Source: Armigeres subalbatus (lineage: Eukaryota; Arthropoda; Insecta; Diptera; Culicidae). Taken from it: a DNA stretch of 64,000 nucleotides. Under the pieces are notes generated by a model. It was not told where the DNA came from, did not search any database, and saw only the letters and a list, made by a program, of their open reading frames with translations. The position numbers were made by a program, and so were the translations under genes. The DNA lies in assembly GCF_024139115.2 (NCBI RefSeq), contig NW_026943146.1:62001-126000 (forward strand). Reading direction: 5' to 3'. Numbering within the stretch: position 1 is the first letter of the stretch; each line of letters begins with the position of its first letter. Positions 44,300 through 54,841 of this stretch are shown here, piece by piece.

Positions 44300-44690
44300 A
44301 TATTCATCTTTTTAAAGCGAACAGAGTTGATAATGTCTTTTTTTAATAAATGCAAATGCGCCCGATATAAAGCGAACAGAGTTGATAACGCTTTCTTCAA
44401 ATGAACGCGTTTTATAGGTTCAAGGCAATCAGAGTTGATAGTACCTTCTTCAGATGAAAACATTTGCCAGATTTAAGCCGAACAGAGTTGGTAATACCTT
44501 CTTTAAAGGAACGCATTTGCCCGGTATAGACGAACATAGGAGATAATGCCTTCTTTACATGAACGCTTTTGCTCGGTTTAATGCGAACATAAATGATAAT
44601 ACCTTGTTTAGATGAATTCATTTGCCCGATATGATTCGAATATAGTTGATAATGCCTTCTTTTAATGACCGCATTAGCCAAATTTAGGGC
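44300..44690 (+). repeat. ~60-bp tandem repeat array
   Basis: About seven copies of a unit containing GCGAACAGAGTTGATAATGC, CTTCTTTAAATGAACGC and ATTTGCCCGGTAT. Divergence between units is 15-25%. A related direct-orientation array is at 53660-53910. The minus-strand frames here simply translate the repeat. Confidence 0.8.
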
Positions 44691-44734
44691 ATTTCATGAA
44701 TTATAAATAAATTTCAGCAGCCCTGACTTTGCCC

Positions 44735-44868
44735 CGTTCAATGTGCAAAAACGATCCATAAAAAATGAACAACGATTCGTAAATTACATCTGAATGTTCC
44801 ATAAAACGTTACCATAAATCCATAAAACAGTTCGGGAGATTCCATAAAAAATAATTTTATGATCCACA
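44735..44868 (+). repeat. ATCCATAAA module, left member of an inverted pair
   Basis: GATCCATAAAAAATG, ACATCTGAATGTTCCATAAA, ACCATAAATCCATAAAA and GATTCCATA.. follow in order. The inverse order with matching words is at 53365-53500. Together they bracket ~8.5 kb that holds the satellite array. The module ends directly at the first satellite-module start. Confidence 0.75.
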
Positions 44869-44998
44869 TTTTTGCCTTTCTCGTATACTAAGTATACGGT
44901 AAAGGCTATATGATCGCTCCAAAAACAAACTTTTTATAGAAGGCCCGGAGACCCATGGTGTTATATACCAATCGACTCAGTTCGACGAATTGAGGTGA

Positions 44999-45000
<2 letters not shown>

Positions 45001-45086
<86 letters not shown>

Positions 45087-45099
45087 TGTGTGTGTGTGT
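45001..45099 (+). repeat. (TG)n microsatellite of module 1
   Basis: About 48 TG repeats with one TA interruption. Equivalent tracts in the other modules lie at 46270-46350, 47450-47464, 48582-48596 and 49709-49763 and differ widely in length. Confidence 0.95.
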
Positions 45100-45944
45100 G
45101 CGCAAAACTACTCAAAAAATGTCACTCACTTTTCGGGCACTTATCCTCAACCGATTTGCTCGCAACAAGTTGCATTCGACGCAGAATCCTGTCCCAATGT
45201 TTCCTATTTGAAATTGGCCAGATCGGACTATGGGATCGAGAGTTATGGCCAAAATACAAATTCATACGAAAAAATCGCGTTAAAAATGTCACTCATTTTT
45301 CGGGAACTTATCCTTAACCGATTTGCTCGCAACAAGTTGCATTCAACGCAGAATCCTGTCCCATTGTTTCCTATTTGAAATAAGCCAGATCGAACTATGG
45401 GATCGAAAGTTATGGTCAAAATACAAATTCATACGAAAAAATCGCGTATAATAGTCACTCATTTTTCGGACCCTTATCCTCATCCGATTTGCTCGCAACA
45501 AGTTGCATTCGACGCAGAATCCTGTCCCATTACTTCTCATTTGAAATTGGGCAGATCGGACAATGGGATCAAAAGTTATGGCCAAAATACAAATTCATAC
45601 AAAAAAATCGCGTAAAAAATGTCACTCATTTTTCGGGCACATATCCTTAACCAATTTGCTCGCAACAAGTTGCATTCGACGCAGAATCCTGTCCCATTGT
45701 TTCCTATTTGAAATTGGCAAGATCGAACTATGGGATCGAAAGTTATGGCCAAAATACAAATTCATACAAAAAAAATCGCGTAAAAAATGTCACTCATTTT
45801 TCGGGCACTTATCCTTAACCGATTTGCTCACAACAAGTTGCATTTGACGTAGAATCCTGTCCCGTTGTTTTCAATTGAAAATTGGCCATACCGGACTATG
45901 GGATCGAAAATTATACCATTTTTGCCTTTCTCGTATACTAAGTA

Positions 45945-46161
45945 GGGTTACTGCTCCTGGACTTCATCTCATAGCTCCGATATTGGTCCTACGAAAAACA
46001 AAGCAATGAAAAAGTATTTGATTTGTTTATTATTTTTGTGATTTTTTTCAGCAGTGAGCATGCATGTTAGCAAAAAGAAGCGACGAAATTGGTGCCGTAT
46101 TGCTTTGTTTCGCGATGAGATGAATATATGTACAGTGAGATTGAAAACGGAACAGTTCCCC
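45945..46161. mobile_element. MITE inserted in a satellite module, TA duplication
   Basis: Compared with the other modules, where CTAAGTATACGGTAAA is unbroken, this copy has 217 bp inserted with TA on both sides (45943-45944 and 46162-46163). Its ends GGGTTACTGCTCC and GGAACAGTTCCCC are inverted copies with three mismatches. The uninterrupted sister modules serve as the empty site. TA duplication points to a Tc1/mariner-type transposase acting in trans. Confidence 0.88.
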
Positions 46162-46290
46162 TATACGGTAAAGGCTATATGATCGCTCCAAAAACAAACT
46201 TTTTATAGAAGGCCCGGAGACCCATAGTGTTATATACCAATCGACTCAGTTCGACGAATTGAGATGATGTCTGTGTGTGTGTGTGTGGGT

Positions 46291-46345
<55 letters not shown>

Positions 46346-49300
46346 TGTGCGCAAAACTACTCAAAATATCACTCATTTTTCGGGCACTTATCCTCAACCG
46401 ATTTGTTTGCAACAAGTTGCATTCGACGCAGAACCCTGTCCCATTGTTTCCTATTTGAAATTGGCCAGATCGGACCATGGGATCGAAAGTTATGGCCAAA
46501 ATACAAATTCATACGAAAAAATCGCGTAAAAAATGTCACTCATTTTTCGGGCACTTATCCTCAACCGATTTGCTTGCAACAAAATGCATTCGACGCAGAA
46601 TCCTGTCCCATTACTTCCTATTTGAAATTGGCAAGATCTAACTATGGGATCGAAAGTTATGGCCAAAATACAAATTCATACGAAAAAATCGCGTAAAAAA
46701 TGTCACTCATTTTTCGGGCACTTATCCTTAACCGATTTGCACGCAACAAGTTGCATTCTACGCAGAATCCTGTCCCATTGTTTCCTATTTGAAATTGGCC
46801 AGAGCGGACTATGAGATCGAGAGTTATGACCAAAATACAAATTCATACGAAAAAATCGCGTAAAAAATGTAACTCATTTTTTGGGCACTTATCCTCAACC
46901 GATTTGCTTGCAACAAGTTGCATTCGACGCAGAATCCTGTCCCATTACTTCCTATTTGAAATTGGCAAGATCTAACTATGGGATCGAAAGTTATGGCCAA
47001 AATACAAATTCATACGAAAAAATCGCGTAAAAAATGTCACTCATTTTTCGGGCACTTATCCTTAACCGATTTGCACGCAACAAGTTGCATTCTACGCAGA
47101 ATCCTGTCCCATTGTTTCCAATTTGAAATTGGCCAGATCGAACTATGGGATCGAAAGTTATGGCCAAAATACAAATTCATACAAAAACATCGCGTAAAAA
47201 ATGTCACTCATTTTTCGGGCACATATCCTTAACCGTTGTATTTGACGTAGAATCCTGTCTCGTTATTTTCAATTCAAAATTGGCCATATCGGACTATGGG
47301 ATCGAAAATTATACCATTTTTGCCTTTCTCGTATACTAAGTATACGGTAAAAGCTATATGATCGCTCCAAAAACAAACTTTTTATAGAAGGCCCGGAAAC
47401 CCATGATGTTATATACCAATCGAATCAGTTCGACGAATTGAGGTGATGTCTGTGTGTGTGTGTGCGCAAAACTACTCAAAAAATGTCACTCATTTTTCGG
47501 GCACTTATCTTCAACCGCATTTGCATCCGCATTGCATTCGACGCAGAATCCTGTCCCATTGTTTCCTATTTGAAATTGGCCAGATCGGACTATGGGATCA
47601 AGATTTATGGCCAAAATTCAAATTCATACGAAAAAATCGCGTAAAAAATGTCACTCATTTTTCGGGCACTTATCCTCAACCGATTTGCTCGCAACAAGTT
47701 GCATTCGACGCAAAATCCTGTTCCATTGTTTCCTATTTGAAATTAGCCAGATCGAACTATGGGATCGAAAGTTATGGTCAAAATACAAATTCATACGAAA
47801 AAATCGCGTATAAAAGTCACTCATTTTTCGGGCACTTATCCTCAACCGATTTGCTCGCAACAAGTTGCATTCGACGCAGAATCCTGTCCCATTACTTCCT
47901 ATTTGAAATTGGGCAGATCGGACTATGGGATCAAAAGTTATGGCCAAAATACAAATTCATACAAAAAAATCGCGTAAAAAATGTCACTCATTTTTCGGGC
48001 ACTTATCCTTAACCGATTTGCTCGCAACAACTTGCATTCCACGCAGAATCCTGTCCCATTGTTTCCTATTTGAAATTGGCCAGATCGAACTATGGGATCG
48101 AAAGTTATGGCCAAAATACAAATTCATACGAAAAAATCGCGTAAAAAATGTCACTCATTTTTCGGGGACTTATCCTCAACCGATTTGCTTGCAACAAGTT
48201 GCATTCGACGCAAAATCCTGTCCCATTGTTTCCTATTTGAAATTGGCCAGAGCGGACTATGAGATCGAGAGTTATGACCAAAATACAAATTCATACGAAA
48301 AAATCGCGTAAAAAATGTAACTCATTTTTTGGGCACTTATCCTCAACCGATTTGCTCGCAACAAGTTGTATTTGACGTAGAATCCTGTCTCGTTATTTTC
48401 AATTCAAAATTGGCCATATCGGACTATGGGATCGAAAATTATACCATTTTTGCCTTTCTCGTATACTAAGTATACGGTAAAGGCTATATGATCGCTCCAA
48501 AAACAAACTTTTTATAGAAGGCCCGGAAACCCATGATGTTATATACCAATCGAATCAGTTCGACGAATTGAGGTGATGTCTGTGTGTGTGTGTGCGCAAA
48601 ACTACTCAAAAAATGTCACTCATTTTTCGGGCACTTATCTTCAACCGATTTGCTCGCAACAAGTTGCATTCGACGCAGAATCCTGTCCCATTGTTTCCTA
48701 TTTGAAATTGGCCAGATCGGACTATGGGATCAAGAGTTATGGCCAAAATTCAAATTCATACGAAAAAATCGCGTAAAAAATGTCACTCATTTTTCGGGCA
48801 CTTATCCTCAACCGATTTGCTCGCAACAAGTTGCATTCGACGCAAAATCCTGTCCCATTGTTTCCTATTTGAAATTGGGCAGATCGGACTATGGAATCAG
48901 AAGTTATGGCCAAAATACAAATTCATACGAAAAAATCGCGTATAAAAGTCATTCATTTTTCGGGCACTTATCCTCAACCGATTTGCTCGCAACAAGTTGC
49001 ATTCGACGCAGAATCCTGTCCCATTGTTTCCTATTTGAAATTGGGCAGATCGAACTATGGGATCGAGAGTTATGGCCAAAATACAAATTCATACGAAAAA
49101 ATCGCGTAAAAAATGTCACTCATTTTTCGGGCACTTATCCTCAACCGATTTGCTCGCAACAAGTTGCATTCAACGCAGAATCCTGTCCCATTGTTTCCTA
49201 TTTGAAATTAGCCAGATCGAACTATGGGATCGAAAGTTATGGTCAAAATACAAATTCATACGAAAAAATCGCGTATAAAAGTCACTCATTTTTCGGGCAC

Positions 49301-49707
49301 TTATCCTCAACCGATTTGCTCGCAACAAGTTGCATTCGACGCAGAATCCTGTCCCATTACTTCCTATTTGAAATTGGGCAGATCGGACTATGGGATCAAA
49401 AGTTATGGCCAAAATACAAATTCATACAAAAAAATCGCGTAAAAAATGTCACTCATTTTTCGGGCACTTATCCTTAACCGATTTGCTCACAAAAAGTTGC
49501 ATTTGACGTAGAATCCTGTCCCGTTGTTTTCAATTCAAAATTGGCCTTATCGGACTATGGGATCGAAAATTATACCATTTTTGCCTTTCTCGTATACTAA
49601 GTATACGGTAAAGGCTATATGATCGCTCCAAAAACAAACTTTTTATAGAAGGCCCGGAGACCTATAGTGTTATATACCAATCGACTCAGTTCGACGAATT
49701 GAGGTGA

Positions 49708-49751
<44 letters not shown>

Positions 49752-50433
49752 TGTGTGTGTGTGCGCACAAAACGACGCAAAAAATGTCACTCATTTTTTA
49801 GGCACTTATCCTCAACCGATTTGCTCGCAACAAATTGCATTCGACGCAGAATCCTTTCCCATTGTTTCCTATTGAAAATTGGCCAGGTCGGACTATGGGG
49901 TCGGAAGTTATGGCCAAAATACAAATTTATACGTAAAAATCGCGTAAAAAATGTCACTCATTTTTCGGGCACTTATCCTCAACCGATTTGCTCGCAACAA
50001 ATTGCATTCGACGCAGAATCCTTCTCCATTGTTTCCTATTGAAAATTGGCCACGTCGGACTATGGGATTGGAAGTTATGGCCAAAATACAAATTTATACG
50101 TAAACATCGCGTAAAAAATGTCACTCATTTTTCGGGCACTTATCCTCAACCAATTTGCTCGCAACAAATTGCATTCGACGCAGAATCCTTTCCCATTGTT
50201 TCCTATTGAAAATTGATCAGGTCGGACTATGGGATCGGAAGTTATGGCCAAACCACCTTTTTTTAATAGAAAAATCAGAAAAGAAAAATGTCACCTATTT
50301 TTCGGACACCTAACCTTGATCGATTTACACGCAACAAGTTGCATTCGACGCAGATTCCTGTCCCATTGTTTCCTATTGAAATTTGGCCAGATCGAAATAT
50401 GGGATCGGAAGTTATGGCCGAAACACCATTTTT

Positions 50434-50905
50434 GCCTTTTGTTTACAAAGTATACAAAAAGGTCATATGTTCGCTCCAAAACCAAACTTTTACAGAAGAT
50501 CTGGAGACCCATAGTGTTATATACCAATCGACTCAGCTCGATGAACTGAGATGATGTCTCTGTGTGTGTATGTATGTGTGTGCGCGCACCAAAAGTGCAA
50601 AAAGTTTAGCTCACTTTTTTGGTACTTATCCTCAACCGATTTACTTGCAACAAATTCCATTCGACGCGGGATCCTGTCGTTTTGTTTTCTATTGAAAATT
50701 TGGAAGATCGGACTATGGGCACAAAAATTATGGCCAAAATGCTTTATGATTTACTCACAACAAATTGCATTGGACGCGGAATCCTATTCTATTATTTTCT
50801 ATTGAAAATTGGCCAGCTTGGACTATTACCTTAGAAAATATGGCCAAAATACTTTTTGCCTTTCTTGTGCTACAAAGTTGTACCGAAAGGCTATAATTTC
50901 TCTCC
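50434..50905 (+). repeat. Diverged satellite modules at the array's right edge
   Basis: Two further module starts (near 50434 and 50853) have diverged leaders (TTTTTGCCTTTTGTTTACAA, TTTTTGCCTTTCTTGTGC), a shorter TG tract at 50562-50585 and truncated units. Divergence rises away from the centre of the array, as expected if homogenisation acts mainly internally. Confidence 0.7.
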
Positions 50906-51185
50906 GAAAACGAACTATCGGATGCTTCCACACTGATACACTTCCCTCCCTCTTCATACGGGAGTTTGGCAGAAGGACGGTCACGAGATTTATATCATAA
51001 CAAATATTGCCCTCCGCTCGCTTGATGGGAATGACATTTTCGTTTTCTTTTTATGTAGTCAGAGCTTGAGTTTAACAAACATCCAAATGTGATATCCTTA
51101 AAATATATAACTGGGTAAAATACAACAGGGGTATGTGCATCAAAAAGATTGGAAAAGGAAAAAAAATGTCGAAATTCTTATTAGC

Positions 51186-51247
51186 ATATTGTAGATCAAG
51201 TTGAAAACCGAACCGAGATCTCGCGTTTTCAACTGGATCTACAATAT
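51186..51247. repeat. Hairpin, 23-bp arms with one mismatch
   Basis: ATATTGTAGATCAAGTTGAA.. (51186-51208) pairs with ..TTCAACTGGATCTACAATAT (51225-51247), 22 of 23 positions. The 16-nt loop contains the palindrome CGAGATCTCG. It could be a very small MITE or a transcript hairpin. Confidence 0.75.
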
Positions 51248-51345
51248 CTTTGCTTGAAATAATCCGATTTTCAAGTTTTTCCGGGCAAGATGTTTTTCTT
51301 TTTTACTCTTAGCTACTAGCCCATCTACTTTCAAGCAAACACATT

Positions 51346-52030
51346 TTACGAAGGTCGAGAAAGGCACCATCACCGCTAGGTGGATTAATCTGGGTTTTTA
51401 TGGAAAAATCGCTAAAAAAACTCACTCATTTTTCAGGCACTTGTCCTCAACCGATTTGCGCGCATTAAATTGCATTCGACGCAGAATGTGTCATATTTTC
51501 TTATTGAAAATTGGCCAGATCTGACTATGGGCTTAGATGTTATGGTCAAATTACTATTTATTGTGAAAAAGAGTTCAAAAAAGTCTAGCTCACTTTTTTA
51601 GCACTTAGACTTCATCTATTTCCCAAGCAACACAAGTTCAACAAATCTGGTTGCAGTAACCATATTGTGACTGAATCCGGTCATATATAAGTTACTGTGA
51701 TTGATGTGCAACATGTGTGCTTCTCAGGTCGCTCGCAACAGATTGCATTCGACGCAGAATCTTGTCCCATTGTTTCCTATAGAAACTTGGCCGGATCGTA
51801 CAATTGGGTCAAAAGTTATGGCGAAAATACTAATTTTAAAACTACAAAATAAAATGCCATTTTTTGCTCTTATGCTCATCCGATTTGATTGCAACAAATT
51901 GCGTTTGGCGAGAATTTTTTTATGCATATAAACAAATATGAAAAATAAGACCAATCCACATATTGGTGTTATTTCAGATTTTTCCAAACCTTTTGAACGA
52001 GCGAGAAAGGCACCATCACCGCTAGGTGGA
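51346..52030 (+). repeat. Degenerate satellite units with two right-end motifs
   Basis: GAGAAAGGCACCATCACCGC followed by TAGGTGGATTAATCTG occurs at 51357-51393 and again at 51999-52036. Between them are about three diverged satellite units (GATTTGCGCGCATTAAATTG, CATTCGACGCAGAAT). The right-end motif also occurs at 18830 and 37290, so the dispersed element has a defined 3' end to match its TGCCTTTCTCG start. Confidence 0.7.
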
Positions 52031-52044
52031 TTAATCTGTTTTTT

Positions 52045-52215
52045 TTTTAAATGATCCATACAAACTATATTTTGATCCATAAAATTTCAAATTTGCGCAA
52101 TTATTATCCTGATGATGATCCATAATTTCAGTAATATGATCTATAATTTTGGTCATATGATCCATAATTTTGTTTATATGATCCATAATTTTGATAATGT
52201 GATCCATAATGCTTG
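52045..52215 (+). repeat. TATGATCCATAATTT tandem array
   Basis: Roughly eight copies of ATGATCCATAATTTTG-like words, 20-22 bp apart. On the minus strand this gives an IMDHI-repeat open frame that is not a gene. The ATCCATAA word is shared with the modules at 44735 and 53365. Confidence 0.8.
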
Positions 52216-53364
52216 GAAAGAAGGCCAATAGTTTGTAACGATCTCCAGGTGGCCCACTGAAAATTCCACCAATGTGTGGATCCAGTTTAATAAAAAAAAC
52301 CGTCCTCGTTATTAGAAATCAGCTTAAGCGCCAATCAGGTTTTCCTGAATGCCGACCTACCTACAAACACTTTTGCCCGGTAACACCCGCCGGTAAGTCG
52401 CAGCAGGTTCAAAAATGGAAGGATAGAAAGACGATCAAATTTTAAAAATTCAGCACCACCAGCAAAATTGAAAAACTAAATTAACACTTCTCAAGTGTAC
52501 TGGCCAGTACTGTTCAAAATATCGATCGATCACTGTTCATGTTCTGTTCGTGTGCACTTCTACAATTTTTCTCATGGTGCCGGAGACTGGCTCTCTCGCA
52601 CTCGCGTTGCTAGCTAGCTATTGGTCACTGCTTCAGCCAACAGGCTGCGCCGTTGCCCCGGATGTTGCTCGCCAACTTTGCGCGCCACCAAAAAACCGAC
52701 CTCACATGGGATATCGGTTTTACTTCAATCTATGCACACGCGGTGATACTTAGAATACGGATACTATTTCGCACTTCTACCTATTTTGTCTGTTGGGCTG
52801 GAGCTAGAGCGCACAGATTTGAGCTAGGTAGGTAATTAACTCTCTTTGTAACTCTTTCGTACGTGGAAGCGGAGCTGCAATGATAATTGCAATTTTCGGT
52901 CAAGCAACACCAAATCGAGCAAGCATGGGATGAAGCGACGAATAAACTCCAGGTCGGTTGACCCTGGCACTAAGCCGGTCGAACGGGCTGCTGTTTGGCA
53001 AGGGCAAACTCCTCGTGCCTCGCTTGCCGGCCGATAGGATAGGTAGAAGCCAGCTACTGGTAATCGGTGATCCACGCTGCGGTTCGCTTGCTCGTCGAGA
53101 TTGATGGCTTGCCTGCAGGGTTCGTATCGCTCACTCAATCTCAGGAGCACAGGTTGCTCCCTCATGAAAATTTTCGGGGAGAAATCACTTTTCGGGAAAG
53201 AAAAACAGCCTGGAGAGTGATAACCATTTTCCGCTCACTTCGATTGCCGCCAAACGTTGGTTTGCTCTTTTTCTTTCATATTCGAGTCTTTTCGTGGCAT
53301 CTTCAATGCAAATGGTAGAAGCTTATGTAGAACAAATAACTTAATGCTTTCATGCAGATAGCGT
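52216..53364. other. GC-balanced, apparently unique stretch
   Basis: Unlike its surroundings it contains CG- and GC-rich words (CTAGCTAGCTATTGG, GGTCGGTTGACC) and a 109-codon frame on the minus strand (52836-53165) without recognised domains. No splice or promoter pattern is convincing. It lies inside the inverted ATCCATAA pair and may be the internal part of that element. Confidence 0.4.
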
Positions 53365-53500
53365 GGTGATGTGGATTATGGATCGAAAAATTATTCTCTA
53401 TGGAATTTCCTGAACTATTTTATGGATTTATGGTAATGTTTTATGGAACATTCAGATGTTATTTACCGATCATTTTCCATTTTTTATGGATCCTTCTTTT
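53365..53500 (-). repeat. ATCCATAAA module, right member of the inverted pair
   Basis: The reverse complement reads GGATCCATAAAAAATGG, ACATCTGAATGTTCCATAAA, ACCATAAATCCATAAAAT, matching 44735-44868 with roughly 15% differences. Confidence 0.75.
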
Positions 53501-53659
53501 TGTTTATATGCCAACGTATATTTTGTGATAAATTTCTGTTAATATTTTTTTGTCATTAAAATAAACTATAAACTTGAAAATAAGACTGATTCGGGGTACT
53601 GGCTTATTCGCGGTAGTGTCCACTCGGGGTGATGGCATTCGGAGTAGGGGTGATGGCCT

Positions 53660-53910
53660 TTAGGGTAATGGTATTGCGGATGCATTTACCCGATAGACGG
53701 CAAGAGACGATATGATTTCTTCCTTTAAATTCAGGCATCTGCTCGGCTTAATTAAAAGGAAGTAATGATCCCTTCTTTCAAAGGATGCATTTGCCCAGCA
53801 GAATCCAGAGGAGATATGACTTATTTTTTTCAATTCAAGCATTTGGTTCGCTCGGTTCAATGCAAGGGAAGATATGATCCTTTCTTAGAAACGTTTTGCT
53901 AAAGGGAGAT
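53660..53910 (+). repeat. Diverged ~60-bp tandem array, second copy
   Basis: Four loose units with GGATGCATTTGCCC, GAGGAGATATGA and TTCTTTCAAAGGA words correspond to the 44300-44690 array in direct orientation. It ends at the left border of the DNA transposon. Confidence 0.6.
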
Positions 53911-54107
53911 ATGGGCAAGTTTTCTGGCTTGCCCTAATATGAAAAACAAAACAAGCCTCCAATGTCAATTTATTTTAATGCTGATCTATCTTGCTGGTAG
54001 TTGAGTCTACATTTGAAATGGTCCCGTTTTGACAGGGAGCTTCTGAGCGATTCCAAGCAACAGCATCAAAATTTAAGAAAATTTTTAATTCATGATTTTC
54101 TATTGAG

Positions 54108-54632
54108 TTGAAACTTTGCACAGTTTTTCAATTTCATCTAAATCGTCATTTTTCGATATCAAATCTTCATATTGAGTCACGACTAACTTTTCAAAAGGGT
54201 GTATGTGAAAATGGTTCAAAAATATTTAAAAAGCTGCACAGCAAAAACGGAATGTTCGATTGTTATGATTTTTTCAGCAAAGTTAGACAACTAAATGGTG
54301 ATTCTTAAGAAAATGTGCACAGTAAAAAAATTTGTTTTGCCTTTAAAAATATCATTTTGTCACAAAAACTCAAATATCTCAAAACCCTATCTTTTTCGAA
54401 CGTAATTTTTTAGGAAAACGGTCCATTATATTAGCTATCTACCATAAAAATTTGGTGATGGTAAACTAATAAACAAAAAGTTATGACATTTCAAACATTT
54501 CACAATTTTCACATATAGTAAACAAAAAAATTTCCGTGTATTTTTTTTTCAAGAATCGCAGTTTGATGCTGATTTTATTGTTAAGGGCCTTGCGTGAGTT
54601 AAACAAGTTGTTTGTATGATATTCCATATTTA
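54108..54632 (+). repeat. Left terminal inverted repeat of the DNA transposon
   Basis: Starts near TGAAACTTTGCACAG and runs inward past AACAAGTTGTTTGTATGATA. Compared with the right arm I see only scattered differences, including single-base length changes in homopolymers (for example near 54330 and 54410). It is non-coding. Confidence 0.85.
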
Positions 54633-54841
54633 TGTATTCATCGATATTATGTATATTATATGTATAAATATTATATGTATAAATAAATAAAAATGAATTA
54701 ATATTATCCTAAGTATTAAATTAAATGTGGCAGTTACACAATGTTGTTATAGAAACTCTAAGAGTTTTGGGTTTGAATTTTGGTATGGGTTATGATATCA
54801 TGAAAACAGTTTATTAATACTTATTTTTTATTTATTTTTAT

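Larger units (their letters stand above)
44871..50433 (+). repeat. Higher-order satellite array of ~166-bp units
   Basis: Five modules start at about 44871, 45917, 47321, 48452 and 49577, each with TTTTTGCCTTTCTCGTATAC. Each has a ~125-bp leader (GCTCCAAAAACAAAC.., GGCCCGGAGACCC, ATATACCAATCGA), a (TG)n tract and four to six units of ~166 bp. A unit runs ATGTCACTCATTTTTCGGGC, ACCGATTTGCTCGCAACAAG, TTGCATTCGACGCAGAATCC, CCCATTGTTTCCTATTTG, GACTATGGGATCG, TATGGCCAAAATACAAATTC. Modules 3 and 4 are ~1130 bp and nearly identical, so amplification of whole modules is recent. Long open frames (up to 297 codons) are repeats of the unit in a frame without stops, not genes. Confidence 0.92.

Noticed and set aside
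44995..45378. CVCVCV- and HTHTHT-rich open frames over the TG tract
   Set aside because: They are translations of (TG)n and (CA)n microsatellite DNA.
48584..49477. 297-codon open frame on the plus strand, and similar frames across 45-50 kb
   Set aside because: The protein is the ~166-bp satellite unit translated over and over; frames shift between units and matching frames occur on both strands. It is a stop-free repeat, not a gene.
44871..50433. CRISPR-like regular repeats
   Set aside because: Units are contiguous with no unique spacers, repeats are ~166 bp, and the genome is clearly eukaryotic.
52836..53165. 109-codon minus-strand frame as a host gene
   Set aside because: No domain, start context or splice evidence; another frame overlaps it on the opposite strand. 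Composition alone is not enough.
54108..54308. 66-codon frame repeated at 57734-57970 as a duplicated small gene
   Set aside because: Both lie in the terminal inverted repeats of a DNA transposon; the shared frame reflects arm identity, not coding.
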